Source: DASRDE01 sp035652755 (GTDB lineage: Bacteria > Vulcanimicrobiota > Vulcanimicrobiia > Vulcanimicrobiales > Vulcanimicrobiaceae). Taken from it: 8,647 nt of DNA. Both the position numbers and the translations under genes were made by a program. Below, piece by piece: positions 1 to 6,710 of the stretch. The first letter of the stretch is position 1; the number at the start of each line of letters is the position of its first letter. Under the pieces are notes generated by a model. It was not told the origin of the DNA and made no database searches. It saw nothing but the letters and a program-made list of their open reading frames with translations. Location of the stretch: the NCBI GenBank assembly GCA_035652755.1, contig DASRDE010000090.1:1-8647 (forward strand). Reading direction: 5' to 3'.

Positions 1-514
1 TGGAGAAATGACCCGCGCCCGCAGGTCCCACGTGCGCGTACCCGCCCGGCGGCGCGAGCGTCAAAAACGCGGGCTCCGCTGCGCGAACTGCATCGTCGTC
101 GCCGCCGACCATCAAGCAATAGCCTTCCTTGAGTCCCCACACGCCGCCGCTGGTGCCGGCATCCACGAGCGCGACGCCTTTGTCCTTGCAGCGTTGATAC
201 GCCGCAAGGCCGTCCTTCCAATTCGTATTGCCGCCGTCGACGATGACGTCGCCGCGCTCGAGCAGTCCCGTCAGCGCGTCGATCGTTTGGTCCGTCGGCG
301 CACCCGACGGCACCATGATCCAGACGACTTTCGGCTTGGATTGCAGCTTGGAAACCAGATCCGAAAGCGAGCTCGCCCCCGCGGCACCTTCGGCTGCCGA
401 TCGCGAGACCGCATCCGGAGATTGGTCGTAGGCGACCACGCTATGGCCGCCCTTGAGCAGCCGCGTCGTCATGTTCGCGCCCATGCGGCCCAGGCCGACC
501 ATTCCGATCTGCAT
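1..514 (-). CDS. gnd: 6-phosphogluconate dehydrogenase (decarboxylating), N-terminal part, cut by left edge
   Basis: This enzyme oxidises and decarboxylates 6-phosphogluconate to ribulose 5-phosphate with NAD(P)+ in the cytosol. The frame reads open from the ATG at 514-512 to the window edge, about 171 codons. The start reads MQIGMVGLGRMGANM, which carries the Rossmann nucleotide-binding motif GLGRMG at residues 7-12. The substrate-binding motif DAGTSGGVWG begins at Asp118, with SGG at 122-124, and is followed by a glycine- and aspartate-rich stretch. The visible end reads GPAGAGHF, the lead-in to the catalytic lysine region, which is off the window. The opening and the GTSGGVWG form resemble the short, about 300-residue type rather than the 470-residue E. 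coli enzyme; this is from memory. The start is fixed by the TGATG overlap with the stop of the fusion gene upstream. No Shine-Dalgarno site is visible, so it is probably translated by coupling. NAD versus NADP preference cannot be settled here. Confidence 0.93.
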   Translation of the reverse strand, partial: MQIGMVGLGRMGANMTTRLLKGGHSVVAYDQSPDAVSRSAAEGAAGASSLSDLVSKLQSKPKVVWIMVPSGAPTDQTIDALTGLLERGDVIVDGGNTNWKDGLAAYQRCKDKGVALVDAGTSGGVWGLKEGYCLMVGGDDDAVRAAEPAFLTLAPPGGYAHVGPAGAGHFS

Positions 515-3354
515 CAGGTTTTCGCCGTGAGCGCGTCGTCGATGGCGTCGTTGAGATCGCGCAGCGCGCGTTCGAGGTCGCCCTTGAGGCGCACGCGAAC
601 GCCGCGGCGTTTGCGGCTGTCGAGCGATTGCAGGTCGCCCAGCGCTTGAGCGGCGATCAGCGTCTTGAAGCCGACGCGCATGCCGGGAATCGGCAGATCG
701 AACTCGGGCTCTGCGGTGATCTGCACGAAGACGCCGGTGTCGGGGCCGCCCTTGTGCTCCTGTCCGGTCGAATGCAGGAAACGCGGACCGAAGCCGACGG
801 TCGTTGCGGCTTTTTTGGCGTCCCGCACCTTGACGCGCATCTCGTCGAGCAGGCGCAAGTGCCGTTCGTTGCGCGCGATATAGGCGCAAAATGCCACATA
901 GTCGCCGGCGCGCACCTCGTTGAAGAGCTGCGCCAGCGCCGATGCGACGTCGTCCGCGCGAATCGACGCGCTGCCCGCAATGAAGGAGAGATCGATTGTG
1001 CCGCTTGCGATGGACGGTGTCGGCTCGTCGAGCCGGCCGCTCTGCGCGTACTGCGCGAGCAGCGCCTTGGTGTTGTCTTTGGATTCCTGAACGTTGGGCT
1101 GGTCGAACGCGTCGATCTCCAGCAGCGAACCCGCGGCCGCGGTCGCAATCTCCCACAGATAAAACTGCTCGCCGACGTCGTACGTGTCGTTCATCGCCAA
1201 GCGAATCACCGGGTGTCCTGCCGCGCTCAGCGCGCGCAGCCGTTCTTCGGTCTTGGCGTCCTGTTCGGGCAGATGGGATCCGACGTAGACGAAGGCGCGG
1301 TCGCTTCCGTACACGTCCGGATCGGCAAGCGGCTCGCCCTCGACCGGGAGAATGCCTTTGCCGTTCTTTCCGGTCGATTCCGCGATCAGCTGCTCGGCCC
1401 ACGCGCCGAACGCGCTCACGTCGGGGTGCGTGACGATCGTGAGTTTGTTTCGTCCGGCCAGCGCGAGCGCGCCGATTGCCGCTCCGAAACGCACGGCCGG
1501 TGCGGAATCGGGTGCGACGCTCTTGTCGTTGGCGTGCATCGCCCCGAGGCCTCGGTCAAGGATTAGGTCGACGTCGTAGCCGGCGAGCGCGGCGGGCAGC
1601 ATGCCGAAGAAGGAGAGTGCCGAGTAGCGGCCGCCGATGTTGGGATCGTTCACGAAGCACGCGCGGAAGTTCTGCGATTTCGCTTCGGTCTCCAGCGCCG
1701 TGCCGGGATCGGTGATCGCGACGAAATGCCGGCCGCATTTATCTGCGCCGACCACTTTCGAAACGCGCTCGAAGAAGTAGCGGTAGAACGCGTCGGGCTC
1801 GGTCGTGGTGCCGCTCTTGCTGGCGACGATAAAGAGCGTGCGTTCTAGATCGATCTGTTCTTCGAGCTCGCGGATCTGCTGCGGGTCCGTCGAATCCAGG
1901 ACCAGTAACTGCGGATAGCCCGTCGTCTGACCGAAGGTGTCGCTCATAATGTCGGGCGCCAGCGAGCTGCCGCCCATGCCCAAAACGACGGCGTAGCTGA
2001 ATTCCGACGCGACTTCCTTTGCGAACTGCCGCAGGTTGGAAACCGATTCGAGCATCTGCTGCGGAATGTCGAGCCATCCGAGCGCGTGTTTGATGATCTC
2101 GGCGTGCGCGGGATCGTTCGACCATACGCCGGGATCCTTGGCCCACAACCGCTTGAGAAAATCGCGTTGGCCCAGCGCCTGCAGCGCCGCCTCGTACTGG
2201 GCTTTGTACGAACCCAGGTCGAGCGCGACCCGCTCCTCGCCGGAGCTGAGCTGCTTTTGTTTATACACGATAGCGCCGAGCAGCGCGCCCCAGGAATCGC
2301 TGAAGAGCTTGACGCCTTCGACTTGGAGCTGGTGCGTCACGTCGTAAAACGAGATCTGATTGTCGGCCAGCTGCTTCATGACGGCGCGGGCATCGTCCAG
2401 CCCCTGCAGCACCGTGTCGGGCGTAATCTTCCCGTGGTCGCAGAGCGCGTCCAGCGTCTGCGGCGGCATGGTGTTGACGGTGTGGTGACCGACGACCGGC
2501 TCGACGTACATCAGATCGTAATACGTCGGGTTCTTGGTCGACGTGGACGCCCACAGCGGACGCTGCTCGCGTCCGCCCTTGGCGGCAATCGCTTTCCAGC
2601 GATCCGTTCCGAACAGGCTCAAGAACCGCTGGTAGGTCAACTTGAGGTTGGCGACGCCCGCCTTGCCGAGGAGATCGCGTAACTGCGTCTCCCCGCGATC
2701 GATCCGCCCCTGGAGTAACTTGTCGATTGCGGTGTCGATGCGGCTGACGAAGACGCTGTTAACCGAGCGAATCCGGTCGACGGGCAGGCCTTTCTCGACG
2801 CGGCGCTCCAGGCCGCGAATATACGCCAGCGCCGTCTTCTCGTAGTACTCGACGGCGAACACGAGCGTGACGTTAATGTTCAGACCCTCGGCCGTGCACT
2901 CCTCAATGGCTGGAATGCCTTCGTTCGTGCCGGGGATCTTGATCATGACGTTGGGCCGGTCGACGCGCTTCCAGAGCTCTTTGGCCATCGCGATGGTGCC
3001 CGCGGTGTCTTTGGCCAGCAGCGGCGAGACTTCCAGACTCACGAAGCCGTCGTCGCCGTTGACTCGATCGTAGAGCGGCCGGAACGCGTCGCACGCGCTC
3101 TGAATGTCTTTGACCGCCAAATCCCAGAAGAGCTTGCCGGCGTCCTGTTCGCGCCCGATCAGCGTGCGCAGCTGCTCGTCGTAATCGTTGCCCGCGCCGA
3201 TCGCCTTCTCGAAGATCGTCGGGTTGGAGGTCATCCCGCGCAGGCCGCTGTCGATGAGTTCCTGCAGCTCGCCTGAGGCGAACATGCCGCGGCGCAGGTT
3301 GTCGAGCCAAACGCTCTGTCCGGCTTGCAGCAGTTGGTCGAGTTGGTTGCTCAT
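514..3354 (-). CDS. tal-pgi: bifunctional transaldolase / glucose-6-phosphate isomerase
   Basis: This is a 946-residue fusion of two sugar-phosphate enzymes. Residues 1 to about 370 are transaldolase: GMTSNPTIFEKAI at 40-52, DGFVSLEVSP at 102-111, the Schiff-base lysine Lys139 in MIKIPGT, NVTLVF near 161, and the late STKNPTYYDLMYVEP segment near 271-286. Residues from about 373 to 946 are phosphoglucose isomerase: VLGMGGSSLAPD at 457-468, ASKSGTTTEP at 511-520, GGRYSALS at 574-581, AESTGKNGKG at 658-667, and DQPNVQESK at 751-759, whose lysine corresponds to the catalytic lysine of the family signature. A conserved-looking tail with GFGPRFLHSTGQ follows. Transaldolase moves a dihydroxyacetone unit between sugar phosphates, and the isomerase interconverts fructose 6-phosphate and glucose 6-phosphate. 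So one product of the first domain (fructose 6-phosphate) is the substrate of the second. All key residues seen in both halves are intact. Fusions of this kind are already known in other bacteria. The start MSNQLDQLLQ matches the usual transaldolase N-terminus. It lies between tkt and gnd. Confidence 0.96.
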   Translation of the reverse strand: MSNQLDQLLQAGQSVWLDNLRRGMFASGELQELIDSGLRGMTSNPTIFEKAIGAGNDYDEQLRTLIGREQDAGKLFWDLAVKDIQSACDAFRPLYDRVNGDDGFVSLEVSPLLAKDTAGTIAMAKELWKRVDRPNVMIKIPGTNEGIPAIEECTAEGLNINVTLVFAVEYYEKTALAYIRGLERRVEKGLPVDRIRSVNSVFVSRIDTAIDKLLQGRIDRGETQLRDLLGKAGVANLKLTYQRFLSLFGTDRWKAIAAKGGREQRPLWASTSTKNPTYYDLMYVEPVVGHHTVNTMPPQTLDALCDHGKITPDTVLQGLDDARAVMKQLADNQISFYDVTHQLQVEGVKLFSDSWGALLGAIVYKQKQLSSGEERVALDLGSYKAQYEAALQALGQRDFLKRLWAKDPGVWSNDPAHAEIIKHALGWLDIPQQMLESVSNLRQFAKEVASEFSYAVVLGMGGSSLAPDIMSDTFGQTTGYPQLLVLDSTDPQQIRELEEQIDLERTLFIVASKSGTTTEPDAFYRYFFERVSKVVGADKCGRHFVAITDPGTALETEAKSQNFRACFVNDPNIGGRYSALSFFGMLPAALAGYDVDLILDRGLGAMHANDKSVAPDSAPAVRFGAAIGALALAGRNKLTIVTHPDVSAFGAWAEQLIAESTGKNGKGILPVEGEPLADPDVYGSDRAFVYVGSHLPEQDAKTEERLRALSAAGHPVIRLAMNDTYDVGEQFYLWEIATAAAGSLLEIDAFDQPNVQESKDNTKALLAQYAQSGRLDEPTPSIASGTIDLSFIAGSASIRADDVASALAQLFNEVRAGDYVAFCAYIARNERHLRLLDEMRVKVRDAKKAATTVGFGPRFLHSTGQEHKGGPDTGVFVQITAEPEFDLPIPGMRVGFKTLIAAQALGDLQSLDSRKRRGVRVRLKGDLERALRDLNDAIDDALTAKT

Positions 3355-3357
3355 CTA

Positions 3358-3363
3358 CTCCTC
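3358..3363 (-). promoter_or_regulatory. ribosome binding site of tal-pgi
   Basis: GAGGAG on the minus strand lies 3 bases before the ATG at 3354-3352. The spacing is tight. It sits within the 27-base gap after the tkt stop, so tal-pgi has its own initiation signal but no room for an independent promoter outside tkt. Confidence 0.6.
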
Positions 3364-3381
3364 GTTGCGTTAGCGATAACT

Positions 3382-5382
3382 TTAACGGCGAACGGCTGCG
3401 AACCGTTCGAGCGCGACTTGCGCGATGTGTTCGGGCGTAAAGCCGTAAGCTTCGGCAATTTTTGCCGCGGGCGCCGACGTGCCGAAATGATCGATGCCGT
3501 AGGCGTAGCCGCGCGTGCCGATCCAGCGCTCCCACCCGAAGGTCGCGGCAGCTTCGATCGACATGCGCGCTGTCACGTCGGGCGGCAGCACGTCGTCGCG
3601 GTAGCTCTGCGGCTGCTGTTCGAACAGCTCCCAGCAGGGCATGGAGACCACGCGCACCCGCATGCCGCGATCGGTCAGAATCTCGGCGGCCGCGGCGGCG
3701 AGCGAGACTTCGGAACCCGTTGCGATCAAGATTAACTCGGGCGTTTGCTCGCTGTCGCGCAGCACGTACGCGCCTTGCGCGACCGCGGCGGTGCGATCGC
3801 CCAGGTACGGCAGTTTCTGCCGCGAGAGCACGAGCGTCCACGGCCCTTCCTTCGCGTTTACCATCACCTTCCAGGCTTCGAGCGTCTCGAGCGCGTCCGC
3901 GGGCCGCACGACGTAGACGTTGGGCGTGGCACGAAGGTGCGCGAGGTGTTCGATCGGCTGATGCGTCGGGCCGTCCTCGCCCAAGAAGACCGAATCGTGC
4001 GTGAGTATATAGTAGCAGCGGATCTTGTTGATGGCGGCCAGCCGGACGGCGCCCTTCATATAATCCAAGAAGTTCATGAACGTCGCGCCGAACGGGAGCA
4101 GCCCGCCGTGCAGCGCGATGCCGTTGTTCAAGCCGGCCATCGCGTGCTCGCGAACGCCGTAATGGATATTGCGGCCGGCATACGATCCGGGTTGAAAGTC
4201 GCCTTCATCCTTTAGGTACGTCTTGGTCGACGGGTCCAGATCTGCCGAGCCGCCCACCAGTTCGGGCAGCTGCGCGGCAATCGCGTTCATTACCATCCCT
4301 CCGGCCTCGCGGGTCGCGATATTATCGCCGTTCTGCTTGGTGACGGCCGGCCACGGAAGATTGCCGGGCACGTCCTTTTGCAGCGTTCTGCGCAGCTGCG
4401 CGGCCAAGCCGGGATTTGCGGCGGCCCACGCATCGTACGTGCGCTGCCACTGCTCCTGCAGCGCGGCACCGCGTTTGCCGGCCTCGCGGTAGAACGCTAG
4501 AACGTCGTCCGGTACGTAGAAATCCGGTTCGAGCGGCCAGCCCAAGCGCTCTTTGGTCGCCTTCACGTCGTCGGGCCCCAGCGGCTCGCCGTGCGCTTTG
4601 AACGAATCTTGTTTGGGCGAACCGTAGCCGATGTGCGTACGCACGACGATCATCGACGGCCGGTCGGTCACGCCTTTGGCCCGCGAGATCGCCGCGTCGA
4701 TCGTCGCGACGTCGTTGCCGTGCTCGATATCAACGTACTCGGTGTGCCAGCCATACGATTCGAAGCGCTGCACGGCATTTTCGGTGAAGCAGACGTCGGT
4801 CGCGGCCGCGAGCGAAACTTTATTGTCGTCGTACAGCGCGATGAGCTTGCCCAGCTGCAAGTGGCCGGCCATCGACGCCGCTTCCGACGCGACGCCTTCC
4901 ATCATGTCGCCGTCGCTGCACATCACGTACGTGTAGTGGTCGACCAGGTCCGAGCCGCGATTATAAACGGCAGCCAGATGCGCCTCCGCGATCGCAAGTC
5001 CGACCGCGTTGGAGAAGCCTTGGCCCAGCGGTCCGGTGGTGACCTCGACTCCCGGCGTATGATGCGCTTCCGGATGCCCGGGCGTCTTGCTGCCGAACTG
5101 GCGGAACGATTTTAGATCGTCGAGCGTGAGGTCGTACCCGGTCAGGTAGAGCAGCGAGTACAGCAGCATCGACGCGTGACCGGCGCTCAAGACGAAACGG
5201 TCGCGGTTGAACCACGCCGGATCCTGCGGGTTGAAACGCAAGTGCTTGGTCCAAAGCGTGTAAGCCGTCGCCGCCGCGCCAAGCGGCATGCCGGGATGTC
5301 CGGAATTGGCCTTCTGCACCGCGTCGACGGATAGAAAGCGGATGGCGTTGATACGCTGCTCGTCGTCGCGCGTGTTGGGCAC
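3382..5382 (-). CDS. tkt: transketolase
   Basis: A thiamine-diphosphate enzyme of 666 residues, the normal family length. It moves two-carbon ketol units between pentose, heptulose and triose or hexose phosphates. The N-terminal domain has NSGHPG (His30), AGHAS (His69), PGHPE (His103), GPLGQG at 117-122, the cofactor motif SDGDMMEG at 156-163 with its partner Asn187, and KAHGEPLG (His264). The pyrimidine-binding domain has Arg358 in ATREAGG, Ser385, YGVREHAM with the catalytic Glu412, GEDGPTHQP (His474), and LSRQKLP (Arg521). These positions line up closely with the E. coli enzyme as I recall it, and none of the key residues is missing. The start is GTG, supported by a strong Shine-Dalgarno site six bases upstream and by the usual N-terminal length before RFLSVDAVQKA. 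It is the first gene of the minus-strand operon with tal-pgi and gnd. I see no clear sigma-70 promoter for it in the divergent region. Confidence 0.97.
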   Translation of the reverse strand: MPNTRDDEQRINAIRFLSVDAVQKANSGHPGMPLGAAATAYTLWTKHLRFNPQDPAWFNRDRFVLSAGHASMLLYSLLYLTGYDLTLDDLKSFRQFGSKTPGHPEAHHTPGVEVTTGPLGQGFSNAVGLAIAEAHLAAVYNRGSDLVDHYTYVMCSDGDMMEGVASEAASMAGHLQLGKLIALYDDNKVSLAAATDVCFTENAVQRFESYGWHTEYVDIEHGNDVATIDAAISRAKGVTDRPSMIVVRTHIGYGSPKQDSFKAHGEPLGPDDVKATKERLGWPLEPDFYVPDDVLAFYREAGKRGAALQEQWQRTYDAWAAANPGLAAQLRRTLQKDVPGNLPWPAVTKQNGDNIATREAGGMVMNAIAAQLPELVGGSADLDPSTKTYLKDEGDFQPGSYAGRNIHYGVREHAMAGLNNGIALHGGLLPFGATFMNFLDYMKGAVRLAAINKIRCYYILTHDSVFLGEDGPTHQPIEHLAHLRATPNVYVVRPADALETLEAWKVMVNAKEGPWTLVLSRQKLPYLGDRTAAVAQGAYVLRDSEQTPELILIATGSEVSLAAAAAEILTDRGMRVRVVSMPCWELFEQQPQSYRDDVLPPDVTARMSIEAAATFGWERWIGTRGYAYGIDHFGTSAPAAKIAEAYGFTPEHIAQVALERFAAVRR

Positions 5383-5388
5383 TGCTCG

Positions 5389-5395
5389 TCCTCCC
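5389..5395 (-). promoter_or_regulatory. ribosome binding site of tkt deciding a GTG start
   Basis: GGGAGGA on the minus strand is placed six bases before GTG at 5382-5380. This strong anti-16S match at good spacing supports the GTG as the real tkt start. Confidence 0.75.
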
Positions 5396-5440
5396 TCTCC
5401 CGGTTGTACCCAGGCCGCCGGAGGGGCGAGCCGGGCTGGC

Positions 5441-5446
5441 TATAAT
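5441..5446 (+). promoter_or_regulatory. probable -10 box for the lipoprotein-dapD-dapC unit
   Basis: A perfect TATAAT lies 49 bases before the lipoprotein start. The hexamer 17 bases upstream (CCGGAG, 5418-5423) does not resemble TTGACA, and the TG at 5437-5438 is one base too far away for a standard extended -10. A start near 5452 would give a leader of about 43 bases. The AT-rich hexamer stands out in otherwise GC-rich sequence. The -35 element or an activator is unexplained. Confidence 0.5.
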
Positions 5447-5484
5447 GCTGCGAAAACAGGCATACTCCCGCCGTCGTACTCCAG

Positions 5485-5490
5485 AAGGAG
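5485..5490 (+). promoter_or_regulatory. ribosome binding site of the lipoprotein gene
   Basis: AAGGAG is followed by five bases and ATG at 5496. It selects this ATG over the in-frame ATG at 5445, which overlaps the TATAAT box and would place a charged segment ahead of the signal peptide. Confidence 0.75.
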
Positions 5491-5495
5491 CGTTC

Positions 5496-5921
5496 ATGCG
5501 AATACCTCAGCACTTCACCATTGTTGTTGCCGTCACGGCCGCGCTGGCGCTTGCGGCTTGTTCGGGCGGCAAGAACGGCAGCAGCTCGTCGACGACCACG
5601 ACCACTACCACGACGCAGAGTTCGCCGGCAGCCATGGCCCCGGGATCGCCCGCCGCCATGGCTCCCGGGTCGGGTGCAGGCGCCGGTTCGGCGACCATGA
5701 GCTGCGCGGGCGGCGAGCGCCCGGTGTGGGCCAACACGCGTACGCACGTGTACCATCTCCCGTCCGACCCGATGTACGGGCACACCAAGCACGGCAAGTA
5801 CATGTGCAAGAGCGACGCGATCGCTGCCGGTTATCACGCCGCCGGTTCCCGCCGCCATCACCACACGAACGGCGGCGCAAACGGCGCACAGGCGCAGCCG
5901 TCGCCGTCGCCCGCGATGTAA
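5496..5921 (+). CDS. small predicted lipoprotein with Ser/Thr linker and YH...YGxTKxGxYM domain
   Basis: A 141-residue predicted lipoprotein of unknown function. Residues 1-21 form a signal peptide with a hydrophobic core, ending in the lipobox LAAC with Cys22 as the lipidation site, so it should be membrane-anchored and face outward. A flexible linker follows: four Ser, eight Thr, then a duplicated SPAAMAPG unit and a Gly/Ala stretch, to about residue 68. Residues 70-117 form the only compact segment: Cys70, VWANT, VYHLP with His87, then YGHTKHGKYMC with Cys104, and a DAIAAGY ending. The tail is His-rich (His121-123), then Gly/Ala/Gln and Pro-Ser. I recall similar short YH...YGxTKxGxYMxxxDA segments in secreted proteins of environmental bacteria, but cannot name the family or a function. 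Two Cys and many His suggest possible metal binding, which is inference. Its stop overlaps the start of dapD (TAATG), so the two are probably translated together. Confidence 0.82.
   Translation: MRIPQHFTIVVAVTAALALAACSGGKNGSSSSTTTTTTTTQSSPAAMAPGSPAAMAPGSGAGAGSATMSCAGGERPVWANTRTHVYHLPSDPMYGHTKHGKYMCKSDAIAAGYHAAGSRRHHHTNGGANGAQAQPSPSPAM
5622..5669 (+). repeat. 24-base in-frame tandem duplication in the lipoprotein linker
   Basis: Two adjacent 24-base units each encode SPAAMAPG (residues 43-50 and 51-58). They differ only at synonymous third positions, so the duplication is not brand new. The linker probably varies in length between relatives. Confidence 0.8.
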
Positions 5922-6709
5922 TGACGCGCGAAGCGCTGGAGGAAGGCGTTCGAGCGCGCGATGAGACTTGCGTCAACGAGGTCATCGCGCGGCTCGACGA
6001 CGGAAGGTTACGCGTCTGCGAGCCCGCCGGCGGCCAATGGGTCACGCACGCGTGGATCAAGGAAGCGATCCTGCAGTACTTCGCGCTTCGCGCGGCAGCT
6101 CCGATGGGCGGGCACGACATCGCGTACTTCGACAAGATTCCGCTCAAGCAAAACTACGCGGCGTCCGGCGCGCGCTGCGTCCCGCCCGGGGTTGCGCGTT
6201 ACGGCAGTTACCTCGGGCGCGGCGCGATCTTGATGCCGGGCTACGTCAATATCGGTGCATATGTCGACGACGGAACGATGGTTGACACGTGGGCAACGGT
6301 CGGCTCGTGCGCACAGATCGGCAAAAACGTCCATCTCTCGGGCGGCGTCGGGATCGGCGGCGTGCTGGAACCGCCGCAGGCGCAGCCCGTGATCGTCGAA
6401 GATGGGGCCTTCGTCGGTTCGCGCTGCATCGTGGTTGAAGGCGTGCGCGTCGAACGCGAAGCGGTCTTGGGCGCGGGCGTCGTCTTGACGGCGAGCACGC
6501 CGATCGTCGACGTGCGCGGCAGCGAGCCAATCGTCACGCGCGGGCGAATTCCGGCGCGGGCGGTGGTGATTCCCGGAACGACGCCCAAAGCGTTTCCCGC
6601 CGGCACGTTCGGCGTCCCGTGCGCGCTGATCATCGGCTCGCGATCGGAATCCACCGATAGGAAGACGTCGCTCAACGCCGTGCTGCGCGAATACGAGGTG
6701 GCCGTCTAG
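5921..6709 (+). CDS. dapD: 2,3,4,5-tetrahydropyridine-2,6-dicarboxylate N-succinyltransferase
   Basis: This enzyme succinylates tetrahydrodipicolinate with succinyl-CoA in the succinylase branch of meso-diaminopimelate and lysine synthesis. The protein is 262 residues, slightly shorter than the 274-residue E. coli enzyme. The N-terminal helical domain includes GQWVTHAWIKEA near 38-49. The left-handed beta-helix is unmistakable: YVNIGAYVDDGTMVDTW at 108-124, VGSCAQIGKNVHLSGG at 127-142, GIGGVLEP at 144-151, then hexapeptide turns VEDGAFVGSRC and VVEGVRVE. The C-terminal part has GRIPARAVVIPG at 208-219. The open frame extends upstream to 5288, but that part is a shadow of tkt and the lipoprotein. 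The ATG at 5921 begins exactly where homology to E. coli DapD begins and overlaps the lipoprotein stop. There is no clear Shine-Dalgarno site, which points to translational coupling. It acts as a cytosolic trimer in known relatives. Confidence 0.96.
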   Translation: MTREALEEGVRARDETCVNEVIARLDDGRLRVCEPAGGQWVTHAWIKEAILQYFALRAAAPMGGHDIAYFDKIPLKQNYAASGARCVPPGVARYGSYLGRGAILMPGYVNIGAYVDDGTMVDTWATVGSCAQIGKNVHLSGGVGIGGVLEPPQAQPVIVEDGAFVGSRCIVVEGVRVEREAVLGAGVVLTASTPIVDVRGSEPIVTRGRIPARAVVIPGTTPKAFPAGTFGVPCALIIGSRSESTDRKTSLNAVLREYEVAV

Positions 6710-6710
6710 C

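Noticed and set aside
8..649. 213-residue plus-strand open frame at the left end
   Set aside because: It is antisense to gnd and tal-pgi, arginine- and alanine-rich, and has no domain pattern. It is a typical shadow of a GC-rich gene.
628..1566. 312-residue plus-strand open frame antisense to the isomerase domain
   Set aside because: It lies wholly opposite a gene with intact catalytic motifs, and the composition is that of a complement frame with no recognisable fold.
5445..5495. Longer N-terminus for the lipoprotein starting at the ATG at 5445
   Set aside because: That ATG overlaps the TATAAT box and would add 17 mostly polar and charged residues before the signal peptide. The ATG at 5496 has a strong Shine-Dalgarno site.
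5288..5920. Upstream extension of the dapD reading frame to give a 473-residue protein
   Set aside because: The extra 211 residues overlap tkt antisense and the lipoprotein in another frame, look like arginine-rich GC shadow, and have no DapD homology. Homology begins right at the ATG at 5921.
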